Shown here: positions 55,501 to 64,000 of the stretch, piece by piece | Position numbering within the stretch: the stretch's first letter is position 1 | How the letters are laid out: the number at the start of each line of letters is the position of its first letter | Assembly (NCBI GenBank): GCA_963970005.1 | Contig: CAXAMN010005324.1 | Span: 186,001-250,000, forward strand | Length of the DNA stretch: 64,000 nucleotides | Reading direction: 5' to 3' | Origin: Durusdinium trenchii | Lineage: Eukaryota; Sar; Dinophyceae; Suessiales; Symbiodiniaceae | The notes under the pieces: generated by a model | What the model saw: the letters and a program-made list of their open reading frames with translations, nothing else | The model's database searches: none | Told to the model about the DNA's origin: nothing | Translations under genes and position numbers: made by a program

Positions 55501-55839
55501 CGGTATTTGCCGCGGGCGGTGGCTTTGTCACGTGCCAGGTGGGGCTCAAAGTGATGGGAACGAGGCTTCCTATCAATGTATTTTGTAGAGGTCAAGCCAA
55601 CTTTTTGGGACCCCAACTCAGCTTCCTAAAGATATAAGAGACCACCAAGTGGTCAGTGGTAGGAGCCCGTTTGGACGGAATGCTGCCTGTTCGGTCTCCG
55701 ATCCTAAAAGCACCTTCCTAAGCAAGCAGAACATGCCCATAACTACTTGGATTTGCTCTCCAGCAAGCCGGGAAAACATCAAGAAGATTCCCCAGTCTCC
55801 AGTTCAGGCAGATGTTTTATTCATAGGGAAAATAGAAAC

Positions 55840-55895
55840 CTGATCTGCAAAACCGGGCATACTGGTGGTGTGGATGTCATTGATGGCCCTCAGGA
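55840..55895 (-). CDS. Candidate small exon, unknown protein
   Basis: 56 nt between an AACCTACAG acceptor and a CAG|GTTTCT donor, frame LRAINDIHTTSMPGFADQ. The borders are good for such a short segment. Possibly a 5' part of the cyclophilin gene or of a neighbour. Confidence 0.4.
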
Positions 55896-56170
55896 CTGTA
55901 GGTTAGTGAACAATGCTGTAAAAGAACTGTTCTATCCTAGAGAGTTGGCGTTTTCAGGCTGTGATACGATTTGTGCAATCCACTAGCAAACCCGCCAAAC
56001 AACTCAATCTATCACCCAAATGACTTTTCATCACCACCCCCCTTGGATTACCTATATCGGCAGGTAAACCTTTGGGGGCATGGTTACACCTCTCATTTGG
56101 CCAAAACCATAAACCCACACAAGCTTGTAGCTGCTTCTAGCTATACAACGTCAAGTCTAAATGCCGGAGC

Positions 56171-56218
56171 CTGTGAGGCAGCTCTCATCTGCTGCAACTC
56201 GCTGAGTGGCTCTCCGTC
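56171..56218 (-). CDS. Candidate small exon, unknown protein
   Basis: 48 nt between an ACCTTGCAG acceptor and a CAG|GC donor, frame DGEPLSELQQMRAASQ. Exactly 16 codons, with the GC donor type used in the nearby cyclophilin gene. Confidence 0.4.
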
Positions 56219-56270
56219 CTGCAAGGTGATGTTACAAGGTCGAGAGAAAAACGGACCAACCAGGAGGATA

Positions 56271-56315
56271 GGGGTGCCCATGATCCACGCACTGGATGGG
56301 ACTAAAAAGCACCCC
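56271..56315. repeat. 45-bp fold-back repeat, copy 2
   Basis: Same length and orientation as 24636-24680; the right two thirds (from ACTGGATGGGACTAAA to GCACCCC) is the best preserved. Confidence 0.6.
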
Positions 56316-56488
56316 ATTGTCCCATTATGACTCCTGGAAGATTATATTAAAGGTGTTTATGTATTGTCATGTATTTTCACAATGAGGCTACATCTGCATA
56401 CGTGATTATACTTGGAGTAGCGCGTGTTTACAAATGGATGCATGACTTCCTACAATTAAAGTGACCACACTGGAGTGTATTTGAATGG

Positions 56489-56507
56489 CTCTCTCTCTCT
56501 CTCTCTC
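56489..56507 (+). repeat. (CT)n microsatellite
   Basis: About nine CT units. Confidence 0.9.
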
Positions 56508-57149
56508 GATTGCTGTTGTTTTCAGGCTCTCCCTCTGTATGTTCTTAAAGTGGTATCATCATATATAACATCTACTTCCTGTGAATCAATGCTACCAGCA
56601 ACTTGTTGTTGGCCCTTGTGATTCCTCATGTTGCGTGGGTTACCTCAGGTGTTTTTCTTCTCCAACAGTCATCAATCGGTGATCTCATGATGACAAACAT
56701 TCATGGGACATGCACAACAATCTGCGCATCATCCAGTACCAATCTCATTTCAAACCATCATCGAATCTATCAGCATCTCGCACTTCACCCAAGGTCAAAG
56801 GAAAACAACAAATCCTAACCGTTCAAAAGAACCGTGGCTGCTCTTTATCTCCCGGCGATCCAGTGATCCAGCCGTGCCCGGCTGTGCCCATGTGGGCCAT
56901 GAAAGAGTGGCCCATGGGTGGAAGAGAAGTGAAGACATCCCCCCAAAGACTTGAAGTGAAGACCTGCAAGACTTGAACTGAAGTTTTCCAAGACATCCCC
57001 CGTCACTTCACTTGAAGTTGATCATCTTGCAAGTCTTGTATTCTATGTCCATCCAAGACGGGTTGGTGCTTTCAACCCACCTACGAACAATCAGCTAGCT
57101 CAGTGGGTTAAAACCATCCTAAGCAAAAGTTTAACATAAAAATACTTGA

Positions 57150-57335
57150 AACCACCACCCACAAGAGCTGAGCTTGCCTCGTTCAGGACAGGTGCCTCGT
57201 TCGCGCCGAGATCTGCGAAGAAGCACTCTGCTGATGTATTTGCTGCTTTGCTTGGTACAGGACTTGGTACAGGATGTACAGTAACAACCCCATCTGCTTG
57301 ATCAAATTCCAAGTCTGAGTGGATCCTAGATACTG
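57150..57335 (-). CDS. Candidate exon, unknown protein
   Basis: A minus frame with SRIHSDLEFDQADGVVTVHP and ECFFADLGANEAPVLNEASS, after a GGAGCAG acceptor. Composition is strongly protein-like and the other frames are poor. Probably belongs with the minus-strand exons at 57.7-58.9 kb. Confidence 0.45.
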
Positions 57336-57721
57336 CTCCAAAGGAAAGTAGTTGCAAATAGTGGCAGTATTGACTCCCAAATTGCAGACAACCATACCTG
57401 TTTCAAGTTAAGGTCTTTTGATCGTTTCCTTCAAGCAGGATAGGCTCGGGGTTTCAGAACGAGGGTGGTTTTTTATTGTTCACATGCATCACCCTGGTTT
57501 GGTCAGCATGAGAAACCCCGAAGGAACTTGGAGCCTTCCTACCAACAGCAGGAAGTCTCTGTGGACCCCACGTCAACATGTACCGCCAAATCAAACATGC
57601 CGCCAGCGGAGACTCAAACGCTCCCCCGGGCTCCGCGCGCGCCCTTTTTTGGACATCAACAATATATGAATATATGTTACAGTATTCACCCACTCCTATC
57701 AACTCACCCCCTTCCACCAAC

Positions 57722-57800
57722 CAAAAGCTGCCGCCACTGCCGCCTCAAGCCGGTCCACGACCTCGCAGCCGCTGAGGAGTTCGTGCATCTTCACGGGCTC
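57722..57800 (-). CDS. Candidate internal exon, unknown protein
   Basis: A textbook acceptor (ACATTTTTCAG) and a GT donor (GTTGGTG). 79 nt, frame EPVKMHELLSGCEVVDRLEA followed by Ala-rich AVAAAF. Helical. Family unknown. Confidence 0.55.
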
Positions 57801-58048
57801 CTGAAAAATGTGAACGTTCAGTTCATTTTTCTTTAAGGAGACCTCTCAGTTCCAATCCTGGAAGGTTCGGGAAAAATAAACCGATCTACCATATAGTCTA
57901 CTAGGGGGTCTCCCTATTGAAATTTATTGAAATACACACGGCAGCGTTCTCACGGTAGCTCCCCCTAGCTCGTCGAAGCTCACCCGCGTGGCTGGTCGTG
58001 AGCAACCAGTCGACCGAGCTTCTGGGGAGGTGCATCGCCAACCCATTT

Positions 58049-58153
58049 GGGTATCCCTAGGGCTCCAGTCGTACCTCCTCAGAAGGTATGACTGGACCCT
58101 CTAAACCCACCCCAAACACCTTCTTAGAAGGTACTTGGAGCCCTAGGGTATCC
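58049..58153. repeat. Fold-back element with CCCTAGGGCTCCA ends
   Basis: Left end GGTATCCCTAGGGCTCCAGT (58050 on) matches the complement of the right end at 58130-58153. Internal short palindromes (CAGAAGGT, CTTCTTAGAAGG). Its ends share ACCCTAGGG(A/C)TCCAGTCGTACC with the element at 58918-59072, allowing for small gaps. Confidence 0.65.
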
Positions 58154-58477
58154 ACTGGGCATTGATCAAATTCCCAACCTCTGGGGCTGGGAGTGCTGCA
58201 AAGAGTTGGTTGGAAGTACGCTGCGCAACTACGATCTTTGTAGCCTCACTCCCCTTCTACCGTGCTCAGTATACTACAGTAAAAACAAAAAACACCTGTA
58301 TAGGGGCTCGTTTCATAATGGATAGCAAGGACTACTATACTGTGCTATACTCCAAGTTTGTGTATTAATTGTATTTGCTATATGTTGTTGATCAAGAACA
58401 AATCATGTAATCCTGCGAACATCCAAGTCACCGCAAACCATCCCTAAACTAGCAATCACTGGGGTGACACCCTTTAC

Positions 58478-58578
58478 ATCCCTTGAACAAAATGTTCCCC
58501 AACACGAGCTCCCCGTCCTTGGTGAGCTTTTGGTGCTCCTCGGCGAGCCTCACGTTCGCAGCACACTGCGGGGGTTCC
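58478..58578 (-). CDS. Candidate internal exon, unknown protein
   Basis: CAGCTGCAG acceptor and GT donor (GTAAAG). Frame EPPQCAANVRLAEEHQKLTK and DGELVLGNILFKG. It joins in phase (2+1) to exon 58761-58869. The next exon may start near 58060 (frame with IPKWVGDAPPQKLGRLVAHD), within the fold-back element there. Confidence 0.5.
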
Positions 58579-58760
58579 CTGCAGCTGCTGAGTTGATCCC
58601 CAGTACATCCCAATCTTCTGGTGGTGTGCCTCGTCCTGAGCTTTTCATAGGAAAGCCAAGACCAAACACATGGTTTTTCACTCTGGCAACAAGCTCTTCT
58701 AATATATATATATATATATCTATATACAGTATAATGATCCACGATCTCTACAAAGCTCAC

Positions 58761-58869
58761 AGATCCAGCGATCCTCCGCACCGCGCGACCGCACGCGCCC
58801 GCGGCCTGTACAGCTCGTCCAGATCGGCCGCCGTCTGTTCCGACAGCTCTCGAGCTCCATCGACCGTGC
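58761..58869 (-). CDS. Candidate internal exon, unknown protein
   Basis: TTGTCTTAAG acceptor and GTGAGC donor. Frame TVDGARELSEQTAADLDELY followed by an Arg-rich stretch. Joins 58478-58578 through a split Leu codon. Family unknown. Confidence 0.5.
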
Positions 58870-58917
58870 CTTAAGACAACGGCGCAACGACCTCGAGACG
58901 TCATATCCTGAGCTCAA

Positions 58918-59072
58918 CTACCCCTAGGGATCCGTTTTCCTACCGAACCGACCCGGTTCGCTACGACTGCAGTCTGCACCCGACGTGCGGGCCTGGCACC
59001 GTCTCATGTCTCGGTTGTGTGTGGAACACATCACCGTACCTGAGGTTCGGTACGACTGGATCCCTAGGGTAC
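58918..59072. repeat. Fold-back element with CCCTAGGGATCC ends
   Basis: About 155 bp. Left end CCCCTAGGGATCC...TACCGAACC and right end GGTTCGGTACGACTGGATCC then CTAGGGTA are long imperfect inverted repeats (about 28-30 bp). Related to 58049-58153, so two family members lie within 1 kb. Confidence 0.65.
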
Positions 59073-59364
59073 CAACCCATAAAAGTCTATAGGGCACTTG
59101 GTGAAGAGCTTCACATGGCAGCATGTAGGAAATGCACCATAAAATCGCCTGGTCAGTTGGACCAGTGACGACATCATAATCATGTGGAGATCTCTCCACA
59201 TCTGCTCAATCTTGGCCGGAGGGACACTGACTTGGATATCTGACTCATTAATCTCACATCCAGCACTTGTCTATAAATATCCGCAAACCGGATTTAGTGG
59301 CACCGTGCACCTGCAAAAACCGCTACAAGAATCTGTGTAGGAAATTGGTCTCGGCTCTGCACAA

Positions 59365-59479
59365 CTTGAGGTGCACTGAGATTCTGAGCTCCTCTTGGAA
59401 GATCTGGGGGGGCAATGGGTCCAGCACGTCTAAGCTGCTTCTGCTTGACCATCAGGTGAACCTCCAGGTGCTCGGCCAT
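59365..59479 (-). CDS. Candidate exon, unknown protein
   Basis: A minus frame from MAEHLEVHLMVKQKQLRRAG to PPDLPRGAQNLSAPQ. Its Met could be a true start. Protein-like; no family recognised. Confidence 0.4.
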
Positions 59480-62400
59480 TCATATTGTTTGCTACATGAG
59501 CCATAGGCGGCGCTTGCCCTGACCAAATCCACCAAATCCACCCGGAACTGCCCTTGGTTTGCACAAGGCAAGTCTTCCAAAAGCCCGCACTTCGGGCGAG
59601 TGACCATGGAGAACCAAACTAGGTCCCCTGCGGCCGCACGTCGAGAGCGACACTGCAGCCCAAGATGCTCTCCGACAAAAACTTCTGGAGCGCAGGTGGG
59701 ATGGATCTGGCAGTCTCGAACATGCAGTCAAAAGCAACAGGGTCAGGGCGTCGTGGGTGAGCAACATGGGTATCTCTTCGTGTGTTGTTTTAAGTGATAA
59801 ACATAAGACATAATATTGACATAAGATATACTATATATCTTGTGGATTATTGTGGTACTTGTTACTTTTGTAAATGGGCTCTTCATATTGAAAGTGTTGG
59901 TTTCGTTTAGATGAAGATGATCACACGGACAACACAAATACGAAGCCGGAGGAGAGTGGACAAATGATTTTCCGCATGTGAGTGTCCGCGTTTGGTTTCA
60001 GAGAATCAACAAGCAATAATCATTATATAAAATTATATATTACTATGTTCCTATCCCAAAGCTATCCATTTCAAACATTGAGAGGGCTACATACTTGAAT
60101 TGTGGGAAGTAGTGATGAAGCACTCTACCCCCCAAAAGTACAAGGTCCAGGTGGATTTCTTGTGGTCTAGTCGCTCATGGTATTAGCTCGTGTATAAGGT
60201 CCAGTTGCAGTTGGTGACCGATCCATCGAAAATCCGACCGAGACGTGTCCATCAGAGCTTGCTCTTGTCATTGTACAAATGGGCCGGCGGAGCACAAAAA
60301 CTTGGCTGGGCATGACGAAGGCAGTTGAGACCTGTTGTGCTCTCAGACCTGCTCGGTCTGTGTTAGACCTGGCACTTGTCTAGGTCACAGTAGTGCAAGT
60401 GGACGTGGATGTGTAACGAAAACCAAGCAACAGAAACACCTCCAGCCGTCCTTGTGAAGCGACTGTTAGACAGGACATATCACCCTCAAATCAAAGAAAA
60501 CTCAACTCACTTATATATATATAGTTTTTCTTTAGGATCTTTAGGCTGCACATCTGCAAACAAACAAGGAGATACAAAGTCTTGATGAACTGCTGTTCGC
60601 TTGATGCGTGTGGTGGTGAACGTAGCCAGGATTGTTGTGCTGATGGTTGAACTTGATCATCTGTTTCCAAGCGAGTTGAGCCAAAAACTGTAGGAAGCAT
60701 CACCCACAAATGCAACACATCATAGGATTTCATGGACACCATATTTACATGCAAATGATTTGTTAATCCTTGATAGTTCCTCGATGACATCCTGAAGTTA
60801 GATAGGATGTTGAGCAGTTAAAAGAACCTTGTTTTCCTACAGATGTTGGGTGGGATTGTTTCATGTTCAATCCTCGCGAAGAGCACTACAAATCCTTCAA
60901 ACTAGGTGGGCAACCAGAAAGTGTCAACCTTCCTTAAATGTATGCAATTTGTTTCTGAAAGCCAAGCTATTCAGTTGTCGGCCATGGTAACGCCATTGAG
61001 TTTCCTGCTCAAGTTCCAAAGGTTGTACGTTGGTCTAATACAACGATTCAATAGCGTCAGCCGCACTTTCTCGACGGAAACGGAGTAGGGCGCGCAAACA
61101 CAAGAGGTATAGTGCCCTGCTTGTGACGGCGCGGAAAACACAACTTGGCCTCAGGCATGAAGTGTTCGACTAGAGGTAGATGGCAAGCAATGAACAACAA
61201 TAAGGCAGTTGACACAGTGTGAAGCAGTGTAAAATCAAGTTTATCATTATAATCTACGATATTTCTACTCCAACTGCAATTTGTAGAGGATCTGTGCAGG
61301 GAAAACCAGGGAAGAGATCTTTTACATCGCCAACAGAAATCCCAAAGGTCAAAAGGGTGGTGAGGGCGATGTATTGCTCAAGCCTCCAGAAAAGCAGTAC
61401 ACGCCCTGAAATAATCATGGAAGTGGATTCTCCCTGGTTTGTATTCGGATGTATTCGGAAAATGTTAATTCAAGGGGAAGTGCCATCCACTTCCTTGATT
61501 CTTTCAGGGAGTGTAGCTCGCCTGCTTCAATAAAAAGATTGGGTAAACCCTCGGCAAAAGCATCTTCTGCAATGAAGTAAGTGACGGATTTTGTCCAAAA
61601 GAGCATGGCTGCCTTCCTCGAACGTTGACCACTGTATGTTGGTTTTATTTCATGCTACCACAAACCACTGAAGCTCCCCACAAGACCACGGCATCTGCGC
61701 AGGACCGCGGACAAGGTATCTGCGCGGGAAGGTTTTTTGTACAACGGCTGCTTCACCAGCACGCTGGGCACAGGATCTTGGATGTAGACTTTGGGATATC
61801 TCAATTGAGTAAGAGCTGATAGTGAAGGTTGGAATTGGGGGTTCTACTCAAATCAATCCCTGTAAACTCACTGTAAACTAAACTAAACATGCTTTTTGGA
61901 CTGTGGCTGGATGCGGGGATACCCTAACGCTCCCCAGTTGACTGAGATGAAACAACCTCCAGTGAAACACACACACACACAAATCACTTGAAACATAAAC
62001 ACCAAACGTAGTCCGTGGAGGAAAACGGTCGAAAACGGTCTTCCTCTTCACATTCCATGTAATCTTTCTTTGGCCCTGGTTGACCACCGAAAGTGAACAG
62101 AATAGACTACCAGGGAGGTCACCAGTGTTTGGAGCTTCGGCCTTTCGACCCACGGCCACTTAAAACCGTAAGGCCTTTAAACAGAAAATGCCTCGTCCAT
62201 CGCCAAGCAATGTGCATTCAGCTGCTAGTCAAGTGGAAATACACACTATCAAATTGTAACCAATCAAATGAGAGTATCTAAGAGCTTTTACATTGCCTCA
62301 AGCTAGCAGTATCACCAGGGTGGGGGGTATCATCTGTGCTTCTCCCCTACTTGCTGATATTTGGAACGTGCTGGGCCACCAAGTACAGTACAATTGGTAT

Positions 62401-63306
62401 CCCTGTGACATGCATTCTGCTGGTGATGCAGCCTCTGCCTGTGGCCTAGGCTGCGTGCCTTCAAACCGACCACAGACTCAGGCGACGGTTGGTACAAAGA
62501 TGTATAATTCTAGAAATATGTTTCTATATACTATATTTGTATACTTTAGATATCTTTACATGTACTGTATATTCTTGGATGTTATGTACCATTTTACAGT
62601 TTCAAAATACTATGGATTCCATGTTTTACTCGTTGCAAAGTGCAAAGATCGCCATGATTCGCCAGTCGCCACAAATGTGACCGGCCATCTCCAACCTGGC
62701 GCAGTCCACACAGCTGGAACGAGGGTCGGGTTTAGCGAGATGATCATGGATGAGTCGGCAGCAAAGGTGGCACTCTGTGCAAGCAATAACCTGTACATGG
62801 GTGGGACATGATGATCTGCATGGGTACATGACACTGGTCATGGGTGGGACATGCAGGGTCCGTGGCACTCTGTACAAACAAAGATGGTCATGACTATGGG
62901 TGGGACATGATGATCTGCATGGACCTACGCAGCAGAAACATGGGTGGCATGGACCCTGCATCGTAACTAGCACAATGATCTGTGCTGCACCCTGTATAGC
63001 ACGACACATGTGGGGTCCATCCTGTGTGGCACTCGTTTCTTAGGGAACTTCCAACCGGTCACACCAATCGTTCTCCCTCCACGGCCCACCCGCCCAGCGG
63101 AGCACCTCGCCGCCTGCCGAGCTCCTCCGGCGGTCTCTCAGCCGCCGCGCCGTGGCCGTCTCAGCTGAGCACGTCCACCGGCTGCGCTTTCTCGGCCGCT
63201 TGCTCCGTGGTCCTGCGAAGGGAATGACGTGAGGCGAGCGAAGCGACCCAGTGGATCCCAAGGACGTCTGTGGTGTGGTGAAAAGCAGGACCTGAAAGGT
63301 CCAGCC
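59480..63306. other. Mostly no supported gene
   Basis: A minus stretch at about 59620-59720 (frame SIPPALQKFLSESILGCSVA) and GC-rich 63040-63230 may be exons, but borders are lacking. Imperfect repeats of ATGGGTGGGACATG with GATCTGCATGG fill 62795-62950. An inverted CCCTGGT/ACCAGGG pair lies at about 62074-62116. Confidence 0.4.
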
Positions 63307-63408
63307 CTAAGAATCATTGGACCCTCCGAACTGGAGGGTCCAATGACCCTGCAGAACGCAGGGGTTGGACCCTCAAGACCTTAACTTTTGAGGGTCCTTG
63401 ATTCTTAG
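63307..63408. repeat. Nested palindromic fold-back element
   Basis: CTAAGAATCATTGGACCCTC at 63307-63326 and its near complement at 63390-63408 form the outer arms. Two inner hairpins use the same GGACCCTC/GAGGGTCC words (about 63319-63341 and 63367-63396). Confidence 0.7.
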
Positions 63409-63437
63409 AGAAGTAAAAAAACAAAATAATAGAGATA

Positions 63438-63881
63438 TCAAGAGACTGTCGTTTCTTTCTTGATCTCTTTTAGATGTGTTTTTTTTGGATCAGACTTTGG
63501 CATCCATGTCGTCGTATATACACCTAACGACGTAGATGTGGGAATCTTGTAAATCATATCATGTGGTGGATTGGCTACGTTGAGGGTCTCTTTCTCAGGT
63601 GAATCCACAGAAGCAATGTAGGGTGGTGTGAATTCCGCAGCTTGACACGAGCTACACAGCTTTGAAAGCGCCCAATATTGAACAAACACATCACATGGGA
63701 GCCACATGAGTCGATCCAATCCTCTGTTCCATGGAGGAGACATGTCTTGAGATGTCTTGAGACGAAAATCAACCTCTTTAGGATCTCTGCCACTCTCGAA
63801 AACCCCCAAAAACTGGACCCCGCGCCCGCGGCTCCCCGCGCCGCAGCTCCCCTCCACCGGTCCAAACGGCCGCGGTGTCAT
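63438..63881 (-). CDS. Hypothetical protein ORF, 147 codons
   Basis: A minus frame open for 147 codons with protein-like composition throughout: DPKEVDFRLKTSQDMSPPWN, DRLMWLPCDVFVQYWALSKL and PPHDMIYKIPTSTSLGVYTT, with a Lys-rich C-terminus. It has a Met and a stop, but the start could also be a splice border. The plus strand at its 5' end is also open (to about 63993). No family recognised. Confidence 0.4.
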   Translation of the reverse strand: MTPRPFGPVEGSCGAGSRGRGVQFLGVFESGRDPKEVDFRLKTSQDMSPPWNRGLDRLMWLPCDVFVQYWALSKLCSSCQAAEFTPPYIASVDSPEKETLNVANPPHDMIYKIPTSTSLGVYTTTWMPKSDPKKTHLKEIKKETTVS

Positions 63882-64000
63882 CGGTCAAATCGCAGGTCTC
63901 GATGGTCCCATCGGGATCTCGGTGGAGATGGTCACCACGGTCACCGAGGGCGTGAAGAAGATCGGTTTGTTCTCACTTGACGATCTGAAATGACTAGCAG

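Noticed and set aside
1-64000. tRNA, rRNA, CRISPR arrays, bacterial operons or riboswitches
   Set aside because: No cloverleaf, rRNA core, regular spacer-repeat array or ribosome-binding pattern was found; the sequence is eukaryotic in character.

Overview
The window looks like nuclear DNA of a dinoflagellate, probably Symbiodiniaceae-like. There is no prokaryotic gene packing. Short exons sit in long, AT-richer introns; many intron donors are GC or GA rather than GT; intron borders carry short direct repeats, often AGG; and the largest element is a Ty1/copia-type LTR retrotransposon of the kind common in dinoflagellates. The species cannot be read from the sequence. Two runs of ten N (18789-18798 and 33772-33781) are assembly gaps.

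Layout. 1-3378: no supported gene, but a 61-bp inverted-repeat insertion at 1091-1151. 3379-13049: one copia-like retrotransposon on the minus strand with two identical 154-bp LTRs, a gag-protease ORF of 1953 codons carrying an extra RapZ-C/phosphatase-like domain, then integrase and reverse transcriptase-RNase H in three further frames. 13050-25990: low gene content, with minisatellites, a CCAATTG-rich array and GC-rich islands open in several frames. 26-34 kb: scattered candidate exons on both strands. 35.4-37.6 kb: a recent tandem triplication of a segment with a short membrane-protein exon. 37.8-43.9 kb: minus-strand exons including a caspase-like (peptidase C14) domain with both catalytic motifs. 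45.8-46.4 kb: a two-exon fragment on the plus strand. 47-50 kb: minus-strand candidate exons. 50.6-54.3 kb: a cyclophilin-type peptidyl-prolyl isomerase read through seven exons on the minus strand. 55-59.5 kb: more minus-strand exons of unknown function and two related fold-back elements. 60-64 kb: little except palindromic repeats and one long minus-strand ORF near the right edge.

Most supported exons lie on the minus strand, as expected for the one-directional gene blocks of dinoflagellates. The exon models were built by eye from reading frame, splice phase and family motifs. The cyclophilin and caspase-like models are the firmest; the others are coding-like segments without a recognised family. 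No rRNA, tRNA gene, CRISPR array or prokaryotic regulatory element was seen.
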